Positions 7,528 through 12,771 of a stretch of 12,771 bases of DNA are shown piece by piece. The notes below the pieces were generated by a model. The model was not told where the DNA came from. It was given only the letters and a program-made list of their open reading frames with translations, and did no database searches. Position 1 is the stretch's first letter. Every line of letters starts with the position of its first letter. A program made the translations under genes and the position numbers. This DNA comes from SKVL01 sp964559575 (GTDB lineage: Bacteria > Patescibacteriota > Minisyncoccia > Phycocordibacterales > CSBR16-193): contig CAZLGQ010000014.1 in the NCBI GenBank assembly GCA_964559575.1, positions 1 through 12,771 of the forward strand, read 5' to 3'.

Positions 7528-8253
7528 ATGAATGATAAAAATAAAGAAATAGTAGTTTTTACTGACGGATCTTCTAGAGGTAATCCCGGACCGGGTGGAT
7601 GGGGAGCGGTTTTAGTTTTATCTGGGGAAAAAAGAAAAGTTGTAGAAATGGGAGGAATGGATAAGTTGACAACAAATAATAGGATGGAAATGACGGCTGT
7701 TATAGAGGTTTTAAAATATATTACAGATTTATATAAAGATAACTTTTACTCTGTAGTGATCTATACCGATTCAAGTTATTTGATCAAAGGAATAAAGGAG
7801 TGGGTTAAATTGTGGGAGAAGAATAATTGGAAGAAAAAAGATGGAGAGTCGGTAAAAAACGAAGATCTTTGGAGAAAGTTAATTTCATTTAAAGAGAAAA
7901 CTGATATTTCTTGGGTTCATGTAAAAGGTCATGCCGGAATTTCGGGAAACGAAAGAGCGGATGAAATAGCTTGTGCTTTTGCTGATGGTAAAGAGGTGAA
8001 TTTAAGAAATGTTAAATATGAAGATTATGGTGTTGATTTACTTTCTCTTGAACAGAGTTCAGTTTCAATTAAAAAAGAAAAAAACTCATCTAAAAAAGCA
8101 TACTCTTATGTAAGTGAAGTAGACGGAAAAGTTTTAACTCATAAAAGTTGGGATGAATGTAAAAAAAGAGTAGAAGGGGTATCAGGGGCTCGATTTAAAA
8201 AGGTTTATTCTCCAAAAGAGGAGGATGAGTTGATGAAAAAGTGGTCGTTTTAG
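7528..8253 (+). CDS. rnhA: Ribonuclease HI with C-terminal viroplasmin/hybrid-binding domain
   Basis: RNase HI cleaves the RNA strand of RNA-DNA hybrids. The catalytic domain (about 6-155) contains VVFTDGSSRGNPGPGGWGAV (D13), TTNNRMEMTAV (E54), IYTDSSYLIKGI (D81), VHVKGHAG (H135 or nearby as general base) and GNERADEIA (D145), so the DEDD set is complete, with the basic handle WVKLWEKNNWKKKDG at about 92-106. A lysine-rich linker (about 181-190) leads to residues 192-239, which contain SWDECKKRVEGVSGARFKKV. This is the viroplasmin-like fold that in eukaryotic RNase H1 sits at the N-terminus and grips hybrid duplex. Here the order is reversed. The start is 5 nt after the ThyX-like stop. The last 59 nt overlap the convergent comEC gene. 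It ends in TAG. Confidence 0.95.
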   Translation: MNDKNKEIVVFTDGSSRGNPGPGGWGAVLVLSGEKRKVVEMGGMDKLTTNNRMEMTAVIEVLKYITDLYKDNFYSVVIYTDSSYLIKGIKEWVKLWEKNNWKKKDGESVKNEDLWRKLISFKEKTDISWVHVKGHAGISGNERADEIACAFADGKEVNLRNVKYEDYGVDLLSLEQSSVSIKKEKNSSKKAYSYVSEVDGKVLTHKSWDECKKRVEGVSGARFKKVYSPKEEDELMKKWSF

Positions 8254-9730
8254 AACGGTTTTTTCGGATGTTTAATATGATTATAAAAATAAAAAGAATA
8301 AAATAAATCGTTACAACCCATGTAATATGAAAATTTATTTTGAAACTACTTATTGGAATCAGGTCTAAAATTTGGGAAGTTTGAATTATTAACTCTAAAC
8401 TTAAAAAAGCCGGAAAGGCAATTAAGTTTCCAAGAAGAGAAGAAAAATTTCCTAAAATAGCCGCCGAGAAACTACTTATTATAATAATTGGAAGAATAGG
8501 TACAGCTATTAAATTAGCTATCGGGGCAGAGAGAGATACAATATTAAAATTATAAGCAACTATTGGTAGGGTTGTTAAGTGAGCTCCTGTTGATACCGCC
8601 AGCATTGATATTAAACCTTTTTTAAAAGATATTGCGGATGTATCTGTATTAAAGAAAGAATTTTCTTTACCCAGTAAATCTTCAATATGAGGAGTTAAAG
8701 AAAGTATTCCTAAAACAGCTAGAAATGACAGTTGAAAACCTATGTCTCTAACAAGAAGTAGAGGATTAAAAATAAGCATTAATATAGCGGCAATAAAAAG
8801 AGCTCTGGGTGCGTTATAAACTTTTCCGATCTTAAAAGCAAATAAAAATATCAAGGCCATTATTCCGGCTCTAATAGCAGAGGAAGGTGCTCCGACAAAA
8901 ATAACAAAAAGTATTATAAAAAAAGAAGTAATATAAAAAGATAGATCTCTTTTTGTTTTTAAAAAACAAGATAAAAAGATAAGAAATATACCGGCAATGA
9001 TCGTAACATGTAATCCTGATATAGCTATCATGTGTCTTATTCCGGTTGAACTAAAAAGCTCTCCTATTTTATCAGGAACTCTATCTCCATCTCCTAAAAG
9101 CATTGCTCCAGTTATAGTGTTGTGAGGATATGAAAGAGAGGAACTTAAAGCTGAACGTAAAGAGTCTTTAAAATGGAAGACAGTTTTCATTAAGGAAAAA
9201 CCTCCTTCTTTTTTAAGTTCAATTTTTGGTAAATATATAATGGCATCAATTCCTTCTTTCTTAAGATAGGCTTTATAGTTAAAATCATCAAAAACAGGAG
9301 GTTTTTTTAAATCTCCATTTATTTTAAGTAATGATCCATAGGTATATTTTGGATAAGGAAGGGTTGTGAGTAAAGCCTTTTTTTCATCTTTTAGTAAAAC
9401 TGTGTATCTGGTAAGACCGTTTGCCATTTCAGCTTCAGATATAATTTTAACAGTTTCGTTCTTTAGTTCTCTGTTTAAGTTTATTTCAGACGTATAAGAG
9501 TAAATATCGGTGTGTGTTCCTCCTAACCATAAACCCAGTGAAAATAAAAGGATAGAATAAAAAAATATAGGTGTTTTTAAATTAGAAAGGACATTAGTAG
9601 TTATTAGTATTGAAAAAAAGATTAAAATAGAAAAAAACAAAGGAAAAATAAAATCAAAAACAGAAAATAAATAGATCCCAAAGATAAAACCTAAACCAAT
9701 TGGTAAAAAAAAATTAATAAAAAAATCCAT
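8195..9730 (-). CDS. comEC: ComEC/Rec2 DNA-uptake channel, lacking its C-terminal nuclease domain
   Basis: ComEC carries transforming DNA across the cytoplasmic membrane. The 511-residue protein has three N-terminal hydrophobic segments (about 5-70), then a soluble OB-like DUF4131 region (about 75-175) with VFDDFNYKAYLKKEGIDAIIY. The competence domain (about 195-490) follows, with GAMLLGDGDRVPD, STGIRHMIAISGLHVTIIAG, APSSAIRAGIMAL and RDIGFQLSFLAVLGI, and many transmembrane helices. In Bacillus ComEC, one chain also carries a metallo-beta-lactamase domain. Here that domain is missing and is encoded by the divergent gene starting 16 nt away. The hydrophilic tail (about 489-511) extends into the 3' end of rnhA on the other strand. 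With the pilin genes at the window start it argues for competence. Confidence 0.94.
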   Translation of the reverse strand: MDFFINFFLPIGLGFIFGIYLFSVFDFIFPLFFSILIFFSILITTNVLSNLKTPIFFYSILLFSLGLWLGGTHTDIYSYTSEINLNRELKNETVKIISEAEMANGLTRYTVLLKDEKKALLTTLPYPKYTYGSLLKINGDLKKPPVFDDFNYKAYLKKEGIDAIIYLPKIELKKEGGFSLMKTVFHFKDSLRSALSSSLSYPHNTITGAMLLGDGDRVPDKIGELFSSTGIRHMIAISGLHVTIIAGIFLIFLSCFLKTKRDLSFYITSFFIILFVIFVGAPSSAIRAGIMALIFLFAFKIGKVYNAPRALFIAAILMLIFNPLLLVRDIGFQLSFLAVLGILSLTPHIEDLLGKENSFFNTDTSAISFKKGLISMLAVSTGAHLTTLPIVAYNFNIVSLSAPIANLIAVPILPIIIISSFSAAILGNFSSLLGNLIAFPAFLSLELIIQTSQILDLIPISSFKINFHITWVVTIYFILFIFIIILNIRKNRSKTTTFSSTHPPLLENKPF

Positions 9731-9746
9731 GTTAGTATAAAGTTGT
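9731..9746. promoter_or_regulatory. 16-nt divergent spacer between the two comEC parts
   Basis: Only 16 nt separate the two start codons. TATA-like hexamers read in both directions (TATAAA on +, TATACT on -) and lie within 5 nt of their ATGs, so any -35 elements must be inside the opposite gene. If real, the arrangement ties expression of the channel and the nuclease-like partner together and implies leaderless or near-leaderless mRNAs. No Shine-Dalgarno sequence fits in the gap. Confidence 0.3.
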
Positions 9747-10622
9747 ATGAAAATAGAAAATATTTTCTTCTTTAATTATACATATTATACATTTTTAGTT
9801 TTACTATTGATATTATTAAACTTTTTGGTTTATTTAATAATTTTTATTGAAGAAACACGACCAGATCTTAAGGTTAGTTTTTTAGATGTTGGACAGGCTG
9901 ATGCTACTTTAATTGAAACCCAAAATGGAAACAGGCTTTTAATAGATGCCGGTGGAGGAGAATCTACTCTTTTTTCCATAATAGAATTTCTTCCTTTTTA
10001 TGATCAAAGTATTGATGTTGTTTTAATAACCCACCCTCATTCAGATCATTTAAACGCCTTACCTTTAATGTTAGATTTTATAGACGTTGATGTTGTAATT
10101 GATTCCGGATCGGGTCACTCAACTGGAGTTGTGGAAAGTTCTAATATAGCAATTAAGGATATGGGAGTGGATAAAATTTATGCCAGAAGAGGAATGGTGA
10201 TTAGATTAAGTGAAGATGTTTATTTACCAATTCTTTTCCCTGATAGAAACACTCGTTTTTTAGATCCTGATAATGCTTCTATTTGGGCTAAATTAATACA
10301 TGGAAACAGTTCTTTCCTTTTTACCGGTGATTCTTTTTCTCCAGTTGAAAGATACATGGTGAGTATTGACGGAGATGCTTTGAAAAGTAATGTTTTTCAA
10401 GCTGGACATCATGGATCCAGAACTTCAAATAGTTTAGATCTATTAGAAACAGTTTCACCTTCTTATGTGGTGGTGTCGGCAGGAAGTAATGGATATTATG
10501 AACATCCCCACAAAGAAGCAATGAAAAGTTTTATTTTTACGGAATCTGAGATCTTAAAAACTTTTAAAGAAGGAAATATTGTTTTTATTTCTGATGGTGA
10601 AACTGTAGAAATAGTTAACTAA
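9747..10622 (+). CDS. Membrane-anchored ComEC-type metallo-beta-lactamase domain protein
   Basis: This 291-residue protein corresponds to the C-terminal metallo-beta-lactamase part of ComEC. Motifs in order: VSFLDVGQADATLIET (about 43-58; most ComEC have GQGD), RLLIDAGGG, ITHPHSDHLNAL (H96, H98, D100, H101), LFTGDSF (D195), FQAGHHGSRTSNS (H221, H222) and VSAGSNGYYEHPH (about 243-255). The metal-binding HxHxDH set is intact. Residues about 14-34 are strongly hydrophobic with a short N-terminal tail, so the protein is probably a signal-anchor protein with its catalytic domain outside the cytoplasmic membrane. That is where ComEC's own domain is thought to degrade the non-transported DNA strand. 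It is divergent from the ComEC channel gene and ends at the bidirectional terminator shared with rpmB. A free-standing hydrolase role is the alternative. Confidence 0.88.
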   Translation: MKIENIFFFNYTYYTFLVLLLILLNFLVYLIIFIEETRPDLKVSFLDVGQADATLIETQNGNRLLIDAGGGESTLFSIIEFLPFYDQSIDVVLITHPHSDHLNALPLMLDFIDVDVVIDSGSGHSTGVVESSNIAIKDMGVDKIYARRGMVIRLSEDVYLPILFPDRNTRFLDPDNASIWAKLIHGNSSFLFTGDSFSPVERYMVSIDGDALKSNVFQAGHHGSRTSNSLDLLETVSPSYVVVSAGSNGYYEHPHKEAMKSFIFTESEILKTFKEGNIVFISDGETVEIVN

Positions 10623-10635
10623 GAGTATTGATATT

Positions 10636-10664
10636 AAAAAAGCCATTTTTATAATGGCTTTTTT
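10636..10664. terminator. Bidirectional Rho-independent terminator
   Basis: A 12-bp perfect inverted repeat (arms 10636-10647 and 10653-10664, loop 10648-10652) has GCCATT/AATGGC at its core, flanked by six A on the left and six T on the right. It therefore reads as a hairpin plus U-tract on both strands, ending the ComEC-nuclease transcript (+) and the rpmB transcript (-). The first two bases of the rpmB stop codon (10663-10665, - strand) lie within the outer stem. Confidence 0.85.
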
Positions 10665-10905
10665 ATATAATTCCGGCTTCTTTAAGGGTTTTGTAAGCTC
10701 CGTTTTTTTGAAGAGTTTTTAACCCCTTGGTTGAAATTTCCACGGTTACTGATCTGTTTAATTCCGGTATATATATACGTTTTTTTTGAATGTTTGCTTT
10801 TCTTCTGGTTTTTCCGGTTGGATTAAACTGAGTAGCACGAACACGGTTTGAGTATTTACCACCCACCTGACTGCTTTTTTTAGTTATTGGACAGATTTTA
10901 GCCAT
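10663..10905 (-). CDS. rpmB: 50S ribosomal protein bL28
   Basis: The 80-residue basic protein begins MAKICPITKKSSQVGGKYSN, the typical L28 opening, followed by RVRATQFNPTGKTRRKANIQ (about 21-40) and IYIPELNRSVTVEISTKGLKTLQKNG (about 44-69). The 'NPTGK' stretch and the ending LKEAGII resemble the L28 form I recall from Patescibacteria and some other phyla. The paired cysteines of zinc-binding L28 forms are absent, leaving only C5. It stands alone on the - strand, between the bidirectional terminator and a 60-nt divergent promoter gap shared with the M50 protease gene. No Shine-Dalgarno sequence is seen before ATG. Confidence 0.95.
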   Translation of the reverse strand: MAKICPITKKSSQVGGKYSNRVRATQFNPTGKTRRKANIQKKRIYIPELNRSVTVEISTKGLKTLQKNGAYKTLKEAGII

Positions 10906-10926
10906 ATCTTTAATTTAACGAAAGTT

Positions 10927-10955
10927 ATGTTATCATAAGAGTTCTGAAATGTAAA
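10927..10955 (-). promoter_or_regulatory. rpmB: Candidate rpmB promoter
   Basis: On the - strand TTTACA (complement of 10950-10955, 5/6 match to TTGACA) is followed after exactly 17 nt by TAACAT (complement of 10927-10932, 4/6 match to TATAAT). The start of transcription would lie about 15 nt before the rpmB ATG. The opposite-facing M50 gene has TATAAT at 10956-10961 just before its own ATG but no convincing -35 element. Confidence 0.45.
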
Positions 10956-10965
10956 TATAATATAT

Positions 10966-11628
10966 ATGGAATTTATTTTTATAATAGCAATTTTAATTCT
11001 TTCTATAGTTATTCATGAGTTAGCTCATGGGTATGCAGCTTTAGCTCAGGGAGATCCTACAGCTAAATATGCCGGTAGGCTTACTTTAAATCCTATCAAA
11101 CACCTTGATCTGGTCGGTTCTTTTATTGTTCCGTTTGTTTTGTATCTTTTACCGGCAAATGTTATTTTAGGTTGGGCAAAACCTGTTCCTTATAATCCAT
11201 ATAATCTTAAAAATCAAAAATGGGGAGAGTCTTTAGTTGCGATCGCAGGACCGGCTTCAAATATTTTAGTGGCAATGTTTTTTGGTTTGGTTATTCGTTT
11301 AGGAAGAGGACTTATTTCTGAAGAGATAATCTTTTTAGCCGGTTTGATCATTATTATAAATATAATTTTAGCTTTATTTAATCTGATCCCAATTCCTCCT
11401 TTAGATGGTTCAAAAATACTTTTTGATATTTTACCTAATTCTATAAAGGTCTCGGAGGCAAGGATGTTTCTTGAAAGATACGGGATATTAATAGTTTTTT
11501 TTGTTATTATTTTAGGAGGAGGTTTTGTTTTTTATTTATTATCAGTATTTCTTTCTATTCTGTTTTATGTATTTACAGGAGATCCGAATCTTTTGTATGA
11601 AATAGTACAAAGATTTTTTAGCGGTTAA
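10966..11628 (+). CDS. Site-2 protease family (M50) membrane zinc metalloprotease
   Basis: The 220-residue protein is hydrophobic throughout. The first helix carries the zinc motif VIHELAHGYAA (H17, E18, H21). The third zinc ligand is D147 in LFNLIPIPPLDGSKIL, the NxxPxPPLDG signature of the family. A conserved loop, GPASNILVA, lies at about 95-103. Such proteases cut substrates within the membrane, often releasing regulators, but this short form without PDZ or CBS domains belongs to a subgroup (YwhC-like) whose substrates are mostly unknown. It is divergent from rpmB and followed by the long AT-rich leader of the str operon. ATG at 10966 lies four bases after a TATAAT sequence, so it may be made from a near-leaderless mRNA or from another promoter upstream. 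Confidence 0.92.
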   Translation: MEFIFIIAILILSIVIHELAHGYAALAQGDPTAKYAGRLTLNPIKHLDLVGSFIVPFVLYLLPANVILGWAKPVPYNPYNLKNQKWGESLVAIAGPASNILVAMFFGLVIRLGRGLISEEIIFLAGLIIIINIILALFNLIPIPPLDGSKILFDILPNSIKVSEARMFLERYGILIVFFVIILGGGFVFYLLSVFLSILFYVFTGDPNLLYEIVQRFFSG

Positions 11629-11657
11629 TTAAAGAAATTTGTTTTTTAATGTAAAAT

Positions 11658-11692
11658 AAATTTTCAAAAAAATTTGATTTTTTTGAAAATTT
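11658..11692. repeat. 16-bp perfect inverted repeat, terminator-like or operator-like
   Basis: Arms 11658-11673 and 11677-11692 are exact reverse complements around a 3-nt loop (TTG). Only one pair is G-C; each arm holds a run of seven A or T. It lies 29 nt after the M50 stop and 88 nt before rpsL. As RNA it would be a long weak hairpin, perhaps a terminator for the protease gene. As DNA, a symmetric site next to the str promoter could bind a regulator. Confidence 0.6.
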
Positions 11693-11720
11693 GTACTAAT
11701 CTGTTACTTACTTATATAAA
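11691..11720 (+). promoter_or_regulatory. rpsL: Candidate str operon promoter
   Basis: The 152-nt gap 11629-11780 is the longest non-coding stretch in the window and precedes an essential ribosomal operon. TTGTAC at 11691-11696 and TATAAA at 11715-11720 are 18 nt apart; TATTAT at 11732-11737 is another -10 candidate without a good -35. The -35 candidate overlaps the last two bases of the inverted repeat arm. The leader would be about 50 nt. I see no known riboswitch or ribosomal-protein binding structure in it. Confidence 0.35.
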
Positions 11721-11780
11721 ATTGTATTTTGTATTATAGTTAATTTTAATTTTGTGTTAGGAATTATTTATTATTAGTTT

Positions 11781-12185
11781 ATGGCGACAACAAATCAGTT
11801 AATAAAAAAAGGAAGAAAAAAGGTTACAAAAAAATCAAAAGCCGTAGCTTTGGCTAGGGGTTTTAATACACGTAGAAACAAACCTACTTATTATTCGTCG
11901 CCTTTTAAGAGAGGTGTTTGTATAAGAGTAACAACAAAGAATCCCAAAAAACCAAACTCCGCTATACGTAAAGTTGCCAGGGTTAGATTAACTAATGGAA
12001 TGGAGGTGACAGCTTATATACCCGGAATTGGTCATAGTTTACAAGAACACTCTGTTGTACTTGTTAGAGGAGGTAGAGTTAAAGATATTGGACTTCGTTA
12101 TACAATAGTGCGTGGTAAATTTGATGCCGGTGGAGTTCAAGGTCGCAAAAAGAGTAGGAGTTTATATGGAACTAAAAAGAGTTAA
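11781..12185 (+). CDS. rpsL: 30S ribosomal protein uS12
   Basis: uS12 lies at the decoding centre of the small subunit. The 134-residue protein shows MATTNQLIKKGRKK, KRGVCIRVTTKNPKKPNSAIRK (43-64, with K57 at the position linked to streptomycin resistance), RVRLTNGMEVTAYIPGIGHSLQEHS (about 67-91) and VRGGRVKDIGLRYTIVRG (about 95-112). There are two departures from the common bacterial form. Residues about 25-41 (RGFNTRRNKPTYYSSPF) are longer than the usual segment before KRGVC, a version I recall from some Patescibacteria. The loop normally reading VKDLPGVRY is VKDIGLRY, one residue shorter and without proline. First visible gene of the str operon; rpsG starts 6 nt after its stop. No Shine-Dalgarno sequence precedes it. 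Confidence 0.97.
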   Translation: MATTNQLIKKGRKKVTKKSKAVALARGFNTRRNKPTYYSSPFKRGVCIRVTTKNPKKPNSAIRKVARVRLTNGMEVTAYIPGIGHSLQEHSVVLVRGGRVKDIGLRYTIVRGKFDAGGVQGRKKSRSLYGTKKS

Positions 12186-12191
12186 TAATAT

Positions 12192-12662
12192 ATGAGAAGA
12201 CCAGTTAAAAAAAGAGAATCAATAAAACCTGATTATCGTTATGGTTCTGAAAAGGTGGCCAAGTTCATTAATTATTTAATGATTGATGGTAAAAAAAATG
12301 TAGCGAATAAGATCGTGCATATGGCTTTTGAGGAAATTAAAAAAGAAACAGGAACAGACGAGCCTTTGGAGGTTTTTTATGCGGCTGTTAAAAATGCCAG
12401 TCCGGTGATGGAGGTTCGTTCTCGTAGGGTTGGAGGAGCAAGTTATCAGGTTCCTAGAGAGGTTAAACCTAATAGAAGACAGACCGTAGCTATGAAATGG
12501 ATAATAGAGGTGGCTAGGTCAAGAAAAGGAACTCCTATTTATAAAAGTTTGGCTTCAGAGATTATTCAGGCAAGTAAAAATGAAGGAGATGCTATAACAA
12601 AGAAAGAGAATACTCACAAAATGGCGGAAGCTAATAAAGCATTTGCTCATTTTGCTTGGTAA
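12192..12662 (+). CDS. rpsG: 30S ribosomal protein uS7
   Basis: uS7 binds the 3' major domain of 16S rRNA and starts assembly of the 30S head. The 156-residue length is the bacterial norm. Recognisable segments are MRRPVKKRESIKPDYRYGSE, KFINYLMIDGKKNVANKIV (about 24-42), EPLEVFYAAVKNASPVMEVRSRRVGGASYQVP (about 57-88, with the conserved SRRVGG(A)xYQVP), RRQTVAMKWI and KKENTHKMAEANKAFAHFAW at the end. Order rpsL-rpsG-fusA is the classic str operon. It sits 6 nt after rpsL and 27 nt before fusA. In Escherichia coli S7 also represses its own operon by binding the rpsL-rpsG spacer; the 6-nt gap here leaves no room for that structure. Confidence 0.98.
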   Translation: MRRPVKKRESIKPDYRYGSEKVAKFINYLMIDGKKNVANKIVHMAFEEIKKETGTDEPLEVFYAAVKNASPVMEVRSRRVGGASYQVPREVKPNRRQTVAMKWIIEVARSRKGTPIYKSLASEIIQASKNEGDAITKKENTHKMAEANKAFAHFAW

Positions 12663-12689
12663 ATTATTAATATTTAAAATTATTTTAAA

Positions 12690-12771
12690 ATGGCAAGAGA
12701 TTTTCCATTAGAAAGAGTAAGAAATTTTGGCATCATAGCCCATATTGATGCCGGAAAAACAACCGTTAGTG
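12690..12771 (+). CDS. fusA: Translation elongation factor G, N-terminal fragment (runs off the window)
   Basis: Only 27 codons are visible. After MARDFPLERVRN comes FGIIAHIDAGKTTVS, the G1 (P-loop) motif AHIDAGKTT of EF-G, preceded by the usual 'vRNiGI' approach. EF-G drives tRNA-mRNA translocation using GTP. Position directly after rpsG completes the rpsL-rpsG-fusA str order. The short N-terminal tail before the P-loop is ordinary for EF-G and, with the str context, argues against LepA or TypA. The ATG at 12690 has only A/T bases before it, with no Shine-Dalgarno sequence. Confidence 0.95.
   Translation, partial: MARDFPLERVRNFGIIAHIDAGKTTVS

Noticed and set aside
8101..8253. Viroplasmin-like domain as a sign of recent viral transfer
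   Set aside because: The domain occurs in many cellular RNases H, and codon use here looks the same as in the neighbouring genes.
8195..10622. A frameshift or sequencing error as the cause of the split comEC
   Set aside because: The two parts are on opposite strands with their own starts, and the second has its own membrane anchor, so a simple frameshift cannot explain it.

Overview
The window is a piece of a low-GC (about one third G+C by eye), compact bacterial chromosome. The most likely source is the Candidate Phyla Radiation (Patescibacteria), probably Parcubacteria-like. This placement rests on the style of the proteins, recalled from family knowledge and not from a search: minor pilins with a PilX-like N-terminus and a beta-helix-like body, RecJ with a WRPSLLGLVA-type DHHA1 region, uS12 with an inserted basic/aromatic segment before RGVC, the long form of bL28, and ComEC split into two genes. 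UGA behaves as a normal stop (the pilin gene ending at 676 uses it, no gene has an in-frame UGA), so this is not one of the UGA=Gly lineages. TAA and TAG also occur as stops. No gene here has a recognisable Shine-Dalgarno sequence.

Layout. Positions 1-2005 (+) hold the end of a type IV pilus gene cluster: the tail of a PilV-like pilin, a canonical class III-type prepilin, and a large PilX/GspK-like minor pilin with a repetitive beta-rich ectodomain. Positions 2046-3967 (+) hold glycolytic tpiA and pgk. A HIT-family hydrolase follows on the - strand (3973-4395). Positions 4439-8253 (+) hold a nucleic-acid block: recJ, a tandem-domain ThyX-like protein, and RNase HI with a C-terminal viroplasmin/hybrid-binding domain. 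Convergent to it, with a 59-bp overlap, is the ComEC channel gene (8195-9730, -). The missing metallo-beta-lactamase part of ComEC is a separate divergent gene (9747-10622, +). A bidirectional terminator separates it from rpmB (10663-10905, -). A site-2-type M50 protease (10966-11628, +) is followed by a 152-nt leader containing a 16-bp inverted repeat, then the start of the str operon: rpsL, rpsG and the first 27 codons of fusA.

How it fits together. The pilin genes, the ComEC channel and the membrane-anchored ComEC-type nuclease domain are parts of a DNA uptake route. RecJ, the ThyX-like protein and RNase HI act on DNA, thymidylate or hybrids. An organism with scant nucleotide biosynthesis would benefit from this set, but the functional link is inference. 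There are no mobile elements, CRISPR arrays or tRNA genes. Most of the window is conventional; the observations that stand out are the ThyX-like protein whose two domains each keep a complementary half of the ThyX signature, the split divergent comEC, the reversed domain order of RNase HI, and a missing proline in the decoding-centre loop of uS12.
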